Below are positions 7,681 to 15,801 of a stretch of 64,000 nt of DNA, one piece after another (the first letter of the stretch is position 1; each line of letters begins with the position of its first letter). This DNA comes from a virus. The position numbers and the translations under genes were made by a program. The DNA is taken from IMG/VR virus record IMGVR_UViG_3300047472_000231, positions 1 to 64,000 of that record. One strand, given 5' to 3'. The notes beneath the pieces are model-generated. The model saw only the letters and a program-made list of their open reading frames with translations, was not told where the DNA came from and searched no databases.

Positions 7681-8139
7681 ATGACAGATCGTACTGTCGA
7701 TCTGACCAGTACCGGAACCGGCCTGCTCGACGCACCGATGTCGCCGGCCGACCGCCTGGCCCACGACTCCGCCACCCACGTGACGTGGAGGGCCCGCGAG
7801 AACTACCTGCGCGGCCTGAACGTCAACGGCCGCATCCGCACCGCAGGCGACCAGCTGCTCGCCGACATGGCCAGCCGGTGGGCGCTCATCGAGGTCACCG
7901 TCGAGTACGTGTCGCCGGTAGCCCCGGACGGCACCATCGTCCTCGTGGTCGCTGGTCGCGACCGGCAGGGTGAGGCCCTCGTCCAGATCGACGCCCAGGA
8001 CCGGGCCGAAGCGCTCGACTGGATGGACCGCGACTACGCCTCCCTCCTCGGCAAGGCGACCGTCCTGTACGGGCAGCCCGCACTGGACCTGCGGCGCGCC
8101 ACCCTCGCCCAGCCGCAGAGCGTGAAGGCGGTGGCGTGA
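7681..8139 (+). CDS. Hypothetical protein, first gene of accessory operon
   Basis: 152 aa, ATG behind AGGAGGACCAGAC. A longer in-frame extension through the repeat cluster is rejected because the strong ribosome site is here. Central region VTVEYVSPVAPDGTIVLVVAG then RDRQGEALVQIDAQD suggests a small alpha/beta fold. Function unknown. Its stop overlaps the start of the next gene. Confidence 0.7.
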   Translation: MTDRTVDLTSTGTGLLDAPMSPADRLAHDSATHVTWRARENYLRGLNVNGRIRTAGDQLLADMASRWALIEVTVEYVSPVAPDGTIVLVVAGRDRQGEALVQIDAQDRAEALDWMDRDYASLLGKATVLYGQPALDLRRATLAQPQSVKAVA

Positions 8140-8423
8140 TGGCCCGCCGGTTCAAGGACATGCAGACGCCGGAGCAGCAGTATGCGGCCCGTCAGGCGCC
8201 CGCGCTTCGACGGATCGCTTACCAGGCTGAGCAGCAGGCCGAGGCGCACCAGATGAGCGCCGACGTGTACGGGCGTAGCGGCCGGGACTACTCCGACCCG
8301 CAGAAGGCCGCGCGTGCCCAGCGGGAAGCCGACCGGCTGCGCGACCGAGGCAGGGGTTTGCGGGCGTCGGCGAACCGTGCCGAAGCCGAGGTCAAGCCGA
8401 AGCCGAAGCGGCGGTGGTTCTGA
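8136..8423 (+). CDS. Hypothetical basic helical protein
   Basis: 95 aa from GTG (or 94 aa from the adjacent ATG at 8139). Entirely helical, rich in Arg/Ala/Glu, ending in KPKPKRRWF. Could be a coiled-coil nucleic-acid-associated protein. Coupled to both neighbours by stop/start overlaps. Confidence 0.6.
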   Translation: MMARRFKDMQTPEQQYAARQAPALRRIAYQAEQQAEAHQMSADVYGRSGRDYSDPQKAARAQREADRLRDRGRGLRASANRAEAEVKPKPKRRWF

Positions 8424-8590
8424 TGGCGCAGAAGATCCTCGCCGCCACCCAGGCCGGCCACCCGCGCGGCAGCTGGCCGGCGGAGGAGCAGGCGAAGCAG
8501 TTCCGCGACCAGGGCATCCCGGTGACCGTCGTCATGGACCAGGACAGCGACCGGTTCCTCGTGGTCTCGGACGAGGGCGACCAGCGATGA
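8423..8590 (+). CDS. Hypothetical 55-aa protein
   Basis: MAQKILAATQAGHPRG..., ATG directly following the previous stop region, ending in an ATGA overlap with the next gene. The second half VTVVMDQDSDRFLVVSD suggests a beta-hairpin. Unknown function. Confidence 0.55.
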   Translation: MAQKILAATQAGHPRGSWPAEEQAKQFRDQGIPVTVVMDQDSDRFLVVSDEGDQR

Positions 8591-8664
8591 CCGACGCCGA
8601 GTACGCGGAGCTGCTCCGCAAGCTGCGCGAGCAGAACCACCAGTCCGAGACCCGGCCGAAGTAG
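8587..8664 (+). CDS. Very small helical protein (25 aa)
   Basis: MTDAEYAELLRKLREQNHQ..., starting in the ATGA overlap. Supported only by coupling, codon usage and the terminator that follows. Function unknown. Confidence 0.45.
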   Translation: MTDAEYAELLRKLREQNHQSETRPK

Positions 8665-8678
8665 CGGCCCCAAGACCG

Positions 8679-8720
8679 CCGCGGCAGCGGTCCGACAATC
8701 CCCCCGTCCCGCTGCCGCGG
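8679..8720 (+). terminator. Strong hairpin terminator
   Basis: CCGCGGCAGCGG and CCGCTGCCGCGG form a perfect 12-bp stem 14 bases after the 25-aa gene. Confidence 0.75.
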
Positions 8721-8775
8721 CTCTCCACCCCGCACCACCCCTCCCATTCCGATTGACCACGTGAAGGGCACCCCC

Positions 8776-9009
8776 ATGTCTCCCTACATCCTTTCCGACG
8801 CCGATCTGGCCACCAAGACCCAACTGGCGAAGCTGCGCCGGGCCCGCACCACGGTCGCCGATGCGATGACCGAGCTGTTCGGCGACGACTTCACCCGCGC
8901 CCTCTACCGCGAGACGACTTACGCGGTGCCGGACTTGGAGCGGCAGACGTGCCCCGACCACCACGACTGGCGGACGCACTGCCTGCCCCTGCACCTCAAG
9001 GCCGCCTGA
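8776..9009 (+). CDS. Hypothetical protein
   Basis: 77 aa. I choose ATG 8776 because GAAGGG lies 8 bases upstream; an upstream GTG (8761) would add five residues. It contains LGDD-like acidic patches, CPDHHDWRTHCLPLHL at the C-terminus (two Cys and four His) that could bind a metal. Unknown function. Confidence 0.6.
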   Translation: MSPYILSDADLATKTQLAKLRRARTTVADAMTELFGDDFTRALYRETTYAVPDLERQTCPDHHDWRTHCLPLHLKAA

Positions 9010-9045
9010 ACTCCCCACCTCCCCACCCCAACCCGAGAGGAACTC

Positions 9046-9576
9046 ATGACCACCGCCATCGCCTCCCGCACGTTCACCGACGCCGACACGGCAGCCGCCG
9101 TACAGATCGCCGCAGCCGAGCCCCGGTTCTGGAACGGCCCGTCCGGCGAGCCGGCGACCGGAGAGCAGATCGCCCGCCACGTCGATGCCGTCCTGGCGAT
9201 CCTGTCCGAGCGCGGCTGGGCCCGCGTTCACGGCGACCCGGACCCGGAGCCGCCGGGTGTCGACGAGTCGATGTCGTCGAAGGGCCTGCTCCTCGGTTTC
9301 CTGCGCTGGGTGCTCGACATGGCCCGCGACTCCGGCCCCCTCACCCTGGCGATCGCCATGCTGCGGGTGCAGGACGCGGTAGGCGACCAGGACACCTACT
9401 CGGCGGCCGGCCGCGTCATGGACGCCCTGCTCCGGGCCCGCACCGGCGCCCTGTACGTCAGCCACACCGCGTGGGCGGGGAAGCAAGGCCGCACCTTCGA
9501 CGAGGTGCGCGACCTGCTGGAGACCGCCGCCGTATTCGCCCGCACCCACGGGCCGGCGGCGACGGCCGCCGCCTGA
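9046..9576 (+). CDS. Hypothetical protein
   Basis: 176 aa, ATG behind GAGAGGAACTC. Mostly helical; residues 45-60 (AVLAILSERGWARVHGD) and 100-170 are Ala/Leu-rich helices. No known family and no catalytic motif. Its stop overlaps the ATG of the next gene (TGATG). Confidence 0.65.
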   Translation: MTTAIASRTFTDADTAAAVQIAAAEPRFWNGPSGEPATGEQIARHVDAVLAILSERGWARVHGDPDPEPPGVDESMSSKGLLLGFLRWVLDMARDSGPLTLAIAMLRVQDAVGDQDTYSAAGRVMDALLRARTGALYVSHTAWAGKQGRTFDEVRDLLETAAVFARTHGPAATAAA

Positions 9577-9746
9577 TGGCCAAGCCCGCCCCGCCTGGCG
9601 AGTGCGGGCAGTGCTGGCAGCACGCCCACGACCCGAGCATCCACCGCCGGCTCGCCCCCCGCGAGGACTGCCCGCAATGCGTGGACCACATGATCAACGG
9701 CCACGGTGCGCACCTCGTGCCCAAGAAGAAGTCCAGCTGGTGGTGA
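9576..9746 (+). CDS. Small double-CxxC protein
   Basis: 56 aa starting in TGATG overlap. CGQC near residue 10 and CPQC near residue 33, plus several His, suggest a zinc-binding knuckle; the C-terminus is basic (PKKKSSWW). Probably a nucleic-acid-binding or structural mini-protein. Confidence 0.6.
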   Translation: MAKPAPPGECGQCWQHAHDPSIHRRLAPREDCPQCVDHMINGHGAHLVPKKKSSWW

Positions 9747-9785
9747 CCGACCGGCCGCCACCGTCCACCGCATCGAAGGAGACCC

Positions 9786-9974
9786 ATGGCGATCAAGAAG
9801 CGTGACCGGGTGACCGTCACGTCCAGCCCGGACGCGCCCGGCCTGGTCGGGCGAACCGGCGAGGCCTGGCCGACCGGCGACGGACGGGTGCAGGTCGACG
9901 GCATCCGCGACCCGCAACTCGACCTGGCGCTCGGGACGCCGACGTTCACCGAAGACCAGCTCCGCAAGGCCTGA
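9786..9974 (+). CDS. Small SH3/KOW-like protein
   Basis: 62 aa, ATG behind GAAGGAGACCC. The order KKRDRVTVTSSPDAPGLVGRTGEA...GRVQVDG is that of a small beta-barrel of the SH3/KOW type (inferred from pattern only). Function unknown. Confidence 0.6.
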   Translation: MAIKKRDRVTVTSSPDAPGLVGRTGEAWPTGDGRVQVDGIRDPQLDLALGTPTFTEDQLRKA

Positions 9975-9987
9975 CCGACTGCCCGAT

Positions 9988-10008
9988 CCGCCCGTCTCGC
10001 ACGGGCGG
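9988..10008 (+). terminator. Hairpin terminator
   Basis: CCGCCCGT and ACGGGCGG, perfect 8-bp stem with 5-base loop, after the SH3-like gene. Confidence 0.65.
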
Positions 10009-10053
10009 TGAGGGGAACCGCTCAGCGTTCCAACCCGACCCGAGGAGAACCGC

Positions 10054-10251
10054 ATGCCGAAGTTCAACACCGTCGCGAAGGTCACCGGCCGCGACGGCAC
10101 CACCCGCGAGGTCACCGGCACCGTCCAGAACGACAGCCCCCTGTACGGGCACGACAGGGCCCGCAACGACGCCGCCGACCAGCTCAGCAAGAACATCGCG
10201 TCCGGCGAAAAGGTCGACACCAACAACATCCAGGTCCGCTACGGCCACTGA
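10054..10251 (+). CDS. Hypothetical 65-aa protein
   Basis: ATG behind CGAGGAGAACCGC. The sequence VAKVTGRDGTTREVTGTV has the look of a beta-meander, followed by a helical segment. No family recognised. It begins the cluster that leads into the conjugation genes. Confidence 0.6.
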   Translation: MPKFNTVAKVTGRDGTTREVTGTVQNDSPLYGHDRARNDAADQLSKNIASGEKVDTNNIQVRYGH

Positions 10252-10279
10252 CTCTCAATCACCCAGCGAGGAGCCTCCC

Positions 10280-10576
10280 GTGCACGCCTATCTGATCACT
10301 GCGAAGCCTGGCCGGCCGACGCGTGCCGTCCGGTTCGTGGGCCGGTGGACGGTGCGGCTCCTCGCCCTGCTGGTGATGGTCGGCCTTGGCGCCGTCGTGT
10401 TCCCGCTGCGCGCTGCCCGCCCGGTCCTCAACTACGTGGCCACCAGGGCGGCCTGGTTGGAGCTGTGGGCGGCCTCGGTGACCGGGATCGGCCCGGTCGG
10501 GGCTGCTGTCGGCTCCGGCCTGACCGACGAGTTTGTCCGCGAATTCCACAAGGCGCGCACCGGCGCGCCCGCCTAG
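10280..10576 (+). CDS. Small membrane protein (Spd-like position)
   Basis: 98 aa with GTG start behind GAGGAGCC. Residues 24-50 (VRLLALLVMVGLGAVVFPL) form one clear membrane helix; a second weaker hydrophobic stretch follows. Small membrane proteins encoded next to TraB in Streptomyces plasmids (Spd proteins) assist spread of the plasmid through the mycelium. That role is inferred only from location. Confidence 0.65.
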   Translation: MHAYLITAKPGRPTRAVRFVGRWTVRLLALLVMVGLGAVVFPLRAARPVLNYVATRAAWLELWAASVTGIGPVGAAVGSGLTDEFVREFHKARTGAPA

Positions 10577-10589
10577 AGAGGAGATCTGC

Positions 10590-11054
10590 ATGCTCCGTAA
10601 GCCCCGCTGGTCGGTGACCTGGCCGACCCGCCCGAACGGCGTCTACACCCAGCTGGTCCGCGCCGGCGACCCGACCGACGCAGTCCGGGTCGCCGCCGAA
10701 CTCGAGTGGCAGACCACGCCCGGCTACTCGGTCGCCTTCGACTACACGCCGCAGGTGTGGCGGCTGCTCCGCCCGTACCGGCTGCGCTCCCGCTCGGTCG
10801 CTGGCCCCGACTACCCGGACACGGTGCCTGGTGAGGTGGCGTTCACGTCGGAGCCGCTGGACCTCGCCGCGATCGCCGACCAGGTCGTGTCTGTGATCCG
10901 CGTCTCGGACGCCCTCGGCAAGGACAAGCACGAGCTGCGCGCTGCGGTCGGCCAGATCGTCGGCAACCTGATCCCCGCCGAGGCCGAGCAGGTCCTGGCC
11001 ATCGTTGCCGCAGAGACCCGGGAGATCAACGCGTACACAGGCGGCTGGGCCTGA
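10590..11054 (+). CDS. Hypothetical protein in transfer cluster
   Basis: 154 aa from ATG 10590, with AGAGAGGAGATCTGC upstream; an upstream ATG is less well placed. It looks like a soluble alpha/beta protein with a helical C-terminal half (residues 90-145). Unknown function. Followed without gap by the DUF4236 gene. Confidence 0.65.
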   Translation: MLRKPRWSVTWPTRPNGVYTQLVRAGDPTDAVRVAAELEWQTTPGYSVAFDYTPQVWRLLRPYRLRSRSVAGPDYPDTVPGEVAFTSEPLDLAAIADQVVSVIRVSDALGKDKHELRAAVGQIVGNLIPAEAEQVLAIVAAETREINAYTGGWA

Positions 11055-11257
11055 TGCCGATCACGTTCCGCAAGAGCTTCCGGATCCTGCCCGGCGTCCG
11101 TCTCAACATCAACCGGCGCAGCTGGTCGGTGACGTTGGGCGGCGGCCGGGGCCCGCACCACACGATCTCGTCGACCGGACGGCGCACCACCTCCATGGAC
11201 CTGCCCGGCCCGTTCGGTTACAGGTCCACCCGCACCCGACGCAACCGAGAGGGCTGA
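11054..11257 (+). CDS. DUF4236-like protein
   Basis: 67 aa. The pattern FRKSFRILPGVRLNINRRSWSVTLGG, then TTSMDLPG with closing GY, matches the DUF4236 family, small beta proteins of unknown function widespread in bacteria and phages. The ATG overlaps the preceding stop (TGATG). Length is close to a single DUF4236 unit. Confidence 0.7.
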   Translation: MPITFRKSFRILPGVRLNINRRSWSVTLGGGRGPHHTISSTGRRTTSMDLPGPFGYRSTRTRRNREG

Positions 11258-11258
11258 C

Positions 11259-11468
11259 ATGCGCTTCCTCGACTACCTCAACCGCCGCTACACGGTGCGC
11301 GAGTCGTTCACGCTCCTGATCCCCGCCGTGGCCGTCGTCCTCGGCGTCCAGCTCGGCCTGACCGCCCTCGGCATCAGCCGGCCGGTCGCCGCCCTGATGT
11401 CCCTCACCGCAGCCCTCGGCGTCTACTTCGCCACCGCCGCCCTCATCGACCGCCGCACCCGCGGCTGA
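11259..11468 (+). CDS. Two-helix membrane protein
   Basis: 69 aa, ATG after GAGAGGGCTGAC. Two hydrophobic helices (residues about 17-37 and 41-61) with a basic N-terminus and C-terminus RRTRG. It sits immediately upstream of the SpdB-like and TraB-like genes, where small Spd membrane proteins are common. Confidence 0.65.
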   Translation: MRFLDYLNRRYTVRESFTLLIPAVAVVLGVQLGLTALGISRPVAALMSLTAALGVYFATAALIDRRTRG

Positions 11469-11487
11469 CCCGAAAGGACCGAACGTC

Positions 11488-12816
11488 ATGACCGCCAGCC
11501 CGCCCAAGGCCAACGGCAGCACCAGGCCGCGCACGCCCCTGCAGTTCGCGGACTGGCGTATCACCGCCGACCCCGAGGAGCAGCGCACCCCCCAGCCCGA
11601 GCCGGCCGCAGACCGGGCTGACCTTGTTGCCGCGGCGGAGGCTGCCGCGATCCGCGCCCGCGGCGAGGCCGAAGCCGAGGCCATCCGCATCGCGGCCGAA
11701 GCCGCAGCCCAGGCCGAGATCGTCAAGGCCGAAGAGGAAGCCCGCAAGCAGAAGATCGTCAACGACCGGGCCGCCCGGAAGGCCGCCGAGGAGCAGGCCG
11801 CATCCAACGCGCGGATCGCCGATCACAACCGGCGCCGCGATGAAGCCGACCGCGCCCGAGCCGACGCCCACGAAGCGGCCCAGGCCGAGAAGGCGACCGA
11901 GCGGAAGGCCGCCGAAGAGATCGCTGAGGCGGACGACAAGTGGCGGGCCTACGCGATCCGCTTCGCAATCGTCTGCGGCATCGTCTCCCTGCCCGTCCAG
12001 ATGTCGTTCTTCTGGAACCCGCACGCCCCCTGGATGGCCGCCGCCCCGATCATGCTCGAAGGCGCCGCCTGGGTCGTCCACCGCGGCGCCCGAGCCGCCG
12101 CGGTCAGCAAGCGGCCCGTCTGGCACTACCGGGCCATCGTCTGGCTGCTCGCCCTGATCGCCGCCGCGATCAACCTCTATCACGGGCTCCACAGCTTCGA
12201 CCCCGGCACCGCCCTCGCGACCGCGTTCGCATCCATCGCCGGCCCCGGCGTCTGGGATCTCCACGAGCACGGCCGCATCCGCCGCCGTGACGGGGTCCTG
12301 ACGCGGAAGGAGCGGAAGGCAAAGAAGCGGGCCGATGCCCGCGCCGAGGCTCTGAAGAAGCTCGAGGAGAAGGCGCAGCGCTTCGAGAAGGAGGCCGCAG
12401 ACAAGGCCGCCGAGGAGGCTCGCCAGAAGCTCGCGGCGGACCGTGAGGCGACGTACCCCAAGGTGTGGGACGAGGCGAAGAAGATCGCTGCGGCGGTCGG
12501 CGAGACCACCGTCACCGACGCCGTCTGGGCGCGCGCCTACCGCAACATCCAAGGCACCGACCCCGGCGAGTCCATCGAGTCCATCACCGCCCGCCGTGCC
12601 GCCGAGAAGCGCGTCCAAGCCGCCCTCACCGGGACCCCCGTGAACACCCTCAGCAAGACCACGAACGCGCAGCGTGCGATCCAAACACCCCGCTCTTCGT
12701 ACAAGCCTGTTCCGCCCCGCCGCACACCCGGCGACACGCCTCGCTACAGCCGTGCCGCCGGCCGCGCGCACGGCGACCTCCTCCGCCGCAAGAACACCCG
12801 CACGAAGGACCAGTGA
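11488..12816 (+). CDS. DUF2637/SpdB-like membrane protein
   Basis: 442 aa. N-terminal disordered/basic part, a long Ala/Glu/Lys-rich coiled coil (about 45-145), then a membrane domain of about four helices (about 152-262: IVCGIVSLPVQM, MAAAPIMLEGAAW, YRAIVWLLALIAAAINLYHG, FASIAGPGVWDLHEHG) and a second charged coiled coil. This membrane core resembles DUF2637, found in Streptomyces plasmid spread proteins (SpdB type) that work with TraB in intramycelial plasmid transfer. The stop overlaps the start of the translocase gene, supporting joint function. Confidence 0.75.
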   Translation: MTASPPKANGSTRPRTPLQFADWRITADPEEQRTPQPEPAADRADLVAAAEAAAIRARGEAEAEAIRIAAEAAAQAEIVKAEEEARKQKIVNDRAARKAAEEQAASNARIADHNRRRDEADRARADAHEAAQAEKATERKAAEEIAEADDKWRAYAIRFAIVCGIVSLPVQMSFFWNPHAPWMAAAPIMLEGAAWVVHRGARAAAVSKRPVWHYRAIVWLLALIAAAINLYHGLHSFDPGTALATAFASIAGPGVWDLHEHGRIRRRDGVLTRKERKAKKRADARAEALKKLEEKAQRFEKEAADKAAEEARQKLAADREATYPKVWDEAKKIAAAVGETTVTDAVWARAYRNIQGTDPGESIESITARRAAEKRVQAALTGTPVNTLSKTTNAQRAIQTPRSSYKPVPPRRTPGDTPRYSRAAGRAHGDLLRRKNTRTKDQ

Positions 12817-14816
12817 TGACGACCGAAGCCACCCCTGAGTTCCCCGCCGACTGGGACCTCACGAAGGTGATCCCCGGCGAGCTGCACGTGCCCGACGACC
12901 TGTCCGGCGAGGACATCGCGCCCGGCATCGTCGTCCCCTACGAGCCGCGCCTGCCCGCCCTGCGCACCGCAGGCTCGGCCGCCATGGTCGTCGCCGCGAC
13001 AACCGGGCGGGCGTGCGGGCTCACCGCCCGCTGGTTCTTCACCGGCACCCGCGCGGTCGGCTTCCTCGGCTGGCGCTACGTCCGCGCCCACGACCTCCAA
13101 GAGGTCATCGGCGGCATGTCGAAGGCCGGCGACTGGAACAAGGTCGACATCGTCCGCAAGAAGCGGTGGCGGATCCTCGGCTGGGCCGCCGGCATCACCG
13201 CCGGCCTCAACCTCGCCGGCTGGATAGCCCTCGCCTCCGGTGCGGGCATGGACGCAGGCGGCGCAGCGATGGCCATCCCGCCCACCATCACCGGAGCTGT
13301 CGTCGCCGCGGCGGTCACCCTGTACGGCCGCTACCGGACCAACCGGCCCGAGCTCGCCCCGCAGATGATGATCGCCGATCAGGACGACCCCAACAGCGAT
13401 GAGCCGTTCCCGCTGGCGCTCGCTACGTCGCCGGGCATGGTCGAGGACTGCGTGTCCCGAGCCCTGGCCTGGGAGGGCATCGACGTCCGGCAGGTTCGCG
13501 CGCTCGGCTTCCACGGCAAGTTCTGGGAGATCGACGTGATCCTCAAGGGCTCCACCCCGGGCAAGGTCAATGCGGTCGCCGAGCAGCTGGACACCCACTT
13601 CAACATCAAGCAAGGCGGGACCCTGATCGACCCTGACCCGCAGCAGTCCGCGCACATCGTGCTGCGCCTCGTCACCGGCAACCCGTTCGACGACATGCCG
13701 AAGCCAGCCATCCACGCCCCGAACAGCCTAGACATCACCCAGGCGCACAACTTCGGCCGGTGCATGGACGGTTCCCTGCTCGACCTCGTCCTCGAGGGCC
13801 TGCGGATCCTCGTCATCGGCGTGTCCGGCGCCGCCAAGTCCACCGGCGTGCTGCGTGACCTCGCCGAGGTCATTACCGCCTGCCACAACGCGATCGCCAT
13901 CGAGATGGACCCGGTCAAGGACGGGCTGCGTGAGTTCGACGGCGCCATGGCCGTCCCGCCGATCCGCGGCACCAAGGCGTGCGAGGAGTGGCTCGAAAAC
14001 CTGGTGAAGATGGCGAAGGGCCGTCAGGTCGTCCGGAACCGGCTCAACATGGGCGACACGTGGGTGGCCACCCGGGAACGCCCGGCGATCTTCGCGCTGG
14101 TTGATGAGTTTATCTACCTCAGCCCCCGAGGGAAGGAGCTGTTCATCGAGCTTCTGCGGCTGGGGAAGCAGTCTGGGATCTACCCGATCGCCGCCGGGCA
14201 GGACGCCACCTCCGACGCCATGGGTGATGCGATCGCCGACTCCTTCACCCTGCAGGTCATGCTCGCCTCCCGGTGGGACGACATCCGCATCGTGTTCGGG
14301 CAAGGTGCCGCCGCGAAGGGCTTCCGCCCCGACCGGCTTGTGCCCGCCCAGAACCGGCAGATAAAGAACGACGCCGGCCAGTCCTACATCAAGGGCCCCG
14401 GTCTGGATCGGCCGCTGCTGTACGGGTGGAACGAGCACAGCGGCGAGGCGATCAAGCGTGCCGTCGAAGCCCGCAAGCAGGCGGGGCGGCCGTGGTTCGA
14501 CCGGGACACCCTCGCCGCCGCCGGCCTCCTGCACCTGGCCGATGGCGGGGCGGGGGAGCGGATCATAGGGGACCGGAAGATCGCGGCCGACTGCATGGCG
14601 GTCATGGCTGACGCGGGCGTGGACCGGATGAAGACCGAGGCGCTCGCCGAGGCGCTCGCCCAGTTCGCTCCGGACGCATACGGAGATCTGACGGCCGCCG
14701 AGCTGCGGGCGCTGCTGAAGGCGGCTGGGGCCGGGTCACCGGTGACCCTCGGCTACCTCAACGGCGAGAACAACCCGCGCGGATTCAAGCTCGAAGCCCT
14801 GACTGCTTTGACCTAG
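12816..14816 (+). CDS. TraB/FtsK-SpoIIIE-type DNA translocase
   Basis: 666-aa membrane-anchored ATPase, ATG overlapping the preceding stop. Residues 45-160 hold hydrophobic segments (two membrane regions). The motor domain has Walker A GVSGAAKST (about 335-343) and Walker B FALVDEF (about 427-433). The C-terminal part is helical with LTAAELRALLKAAG, where TraB proteins carry a DNA-reading winged helix. Single-protein TraB hexamers move double-stranded plasmid DNA between Streptomyces cells. The gene follows the SpdB-like gene and is directly followed by a repeat array that may be its recognition locus. It is not the chromosomal FtsK, which is longer and has four membrane helices. Confidence 0.85.
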   Translation: MTTEATPEFPADWDLTKVIPGELHVPDDLSGEDIAPGIVVPYEPRLPALRTAGSAAMVVAATTGRACGLTARWFFTGTRAVGFLGWRYVRAHDLQEVIGGMSKAGDWNKVDIVRKKRWRILGWAAGITAGLNLAGWIALASGAGMDAGGAAMAIPPTITGAVVAAAVTLYGRYRTNRPELAPQMMIADQDDPNSDEPFPLALATSPGMVEDCVSRALAWEGIDVRQVRALGFHGKFWEIDVILKGSTPGKVNAVAEQLDTHFNIKQGGTLIDPDPQQSAHIVLRLVTGNPFDDMPKPAIHAPNSLDITQAHNFGRCMDGSLLDLVLEGLRILVIGVSGAAKSTGVLRDLAEVITACHNAIAIEMDPVKDGLREFDGAMAVPPIRGTKACEEWLENLVKMAKGRQVVRNRLNMGDTWVATRERPAIFALVDEFIYLSPRGKELFIELLRLGKQSGIYPIAAGQDATSDAMGDAIADSFTLQVMLASRWDDIRIVFGQGAAAKGFRPDRLVPAQNRQIKNDAGQSYIKGPGLDRPLLYGWNEHSGEAIKRAVEARKQAGRPWFDRDTLAAAGLLHLADGGAGERIIGDRKIAADCMAVMADAGVDRMKTEALAEALAQFAPDAYGDLTAAELRALLKAAGAGSPVTLGYLNGENNPRGFKLEALTALT

Positions 14817-14826
14817 AAAGTCCCCT

Positions 14827-14976
14827 GCTCAAGAGGTGCTCAACACTGCTCAACCGCAGGTCAGAGCCGCTCAATCACCTGCTCAAGCACGTGCTCAGCG
14901 AGATCGTGAGCAGGGCCTGAGCGGCACCTTGAGCGGCTGTGACCTGCAACGGAGCACCCCTGAGCAGTCGTTGAGC
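14827..14976. repeat. Helically phased GCTCA/TGAGC array, candidate clt or origin
   Basis: GCTCA occurs at 14827, 14838, 14848, 14869, 14881 and 14893; its complement TGAGC occurs at 14907, 14918, 14930, 14961 and 14972. Degenerate copies (GGTCA 14859, TGACC 14940, GGAGC 14951) fill the gaps, giving 14 units at 10-14 bp steps that invert once near 14900. The two halves are an imperfect long palindrome: TTGAGCGGCTGTGACCTGC on the right matches the left arm's complement with one mismatch. It starts 11 bases after the translocase stop. Position and structure resemble Streptomyces clt loci; an iteron origin is the alternative. Confidence 0.75.
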
Positions 14977-15024
14977 ACCTCGCAAACCATCACAAACCGA
15001 TCACCTGTCCGAGGAGCCCCGATC

Positions 15025-15801
15025 ATGCCCGCGAAGCGTCAGCCGGCCCGCCGGACCACCCCGGCGAAGCGCCGCAAGCCGTCCGCCCGCAACCACCCCG
15101 CCCGCCGCGTCAAGATCCCCCGCAAGGGCCCGCTGCACCACCAAATCGGCGCCCGCATGGTCCTGTTCGCCGTCTCCCACCTCGACACCCACGGCGACAC
15201 CGTCCGCTCCCGCAAAGACGCCGCCATCCTCCGCGCCACCCACAAGGGCTGCACCACCTGCCAGGGCAACGGGCAGATCTTCACCAAGGGCAAAGACGGC
15301 TCCTTCACCGGCTCCAAGCCCTGCCCAGCCAAACCCACCAAGGAGCGCGTCTCTCGGTGGGAGGTGTACAAGGCCAGCCGCTTCGGCGCCGACAAGAACA
15401 CCGGTCTCGTCGGCTGGGCCTGCCCCTGCGGCAAGAAGGAGAAGCCCCGCTACCGCGACGCGAAGGAAGCCACCAAGGCCCTGCGCACCCACGAACGGCA
15501 GAAGCATGGCGGCAAGAGCGTCGGAGGCGCCTGGTACGCGCAGGCCACTGAGGGCGCCAAGCAGGCTGCAGACCCGAAGCCCGAGCCGATGCCGTCAAAG
15601 GTCGTCCCCAACTCCGGCATGACCGACGAGCAGTGGGTCGGCCAGAACAAGGGCATGCCCGTCGGTAAGGCCATCGCCAAGGGCAAGTGCTGGAAGTGCT
15701 CCGGCGAAGGCAAGCTCCACGGGACCTTCGGCAACGAGCAGATCCTTACCGTCTGCCCGGAATGCAGGGGCAGCGGCAAGCCGACGAAGGTCGCCGCCTG
15801 A
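15025..15801 (+). CDS. DnaJ-type zinc-motif protein
   Basis: 258 aa from ATG 15025 (GAGGAG 10 bases upstream); longer frames would run through the repeat array. The N-terminus is very basic (AKRQPARRTTPAKRRK). Zinc-type motifs follow: CTTCQGNG (about 75), CPCGKK (about 134), CWKCSGEG (about 220) and CPECRGSG (about 244). The CxxCxGxG spacing is that of DnaJ zinc repeats, but there is no J-domain. Probably a DNA- or RNA-binding accessory protein; its place beside the repeat array makes it a candidate array-binding protein. Confidence 0.65.
   Translation: MPAKRQPARRTTPAKRRKPSARNHPARRVKIPRKGPLHHQIGARMVLFAVSHLDTHGDTVRSRKDAAILRATHKGCTTCQGNGQIFTKGKDGSFTGSKPCPAKPTKERVSRWEVYKASRFGADKNTGLVGWACPCGKKEKPRYRDAKEATKALRTHERQKHGGKSVGGAWYAQATEGAKQAADPKPEPMPSKVVPNSGMTDEQWVGQNKGMPVGKAIAKGKCWKCSGEGKLHGTFGNEQILTVCPECRGSGKPTKVAA

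Noticed and set aside
6829-8139. Long open frame covering the HTH gene, repeats and the 152-aa gene
   Set aside because: It runs antisense to two better-supported genes and through the 14-bp repeats; GC-rich DNA makes long empty frames common.
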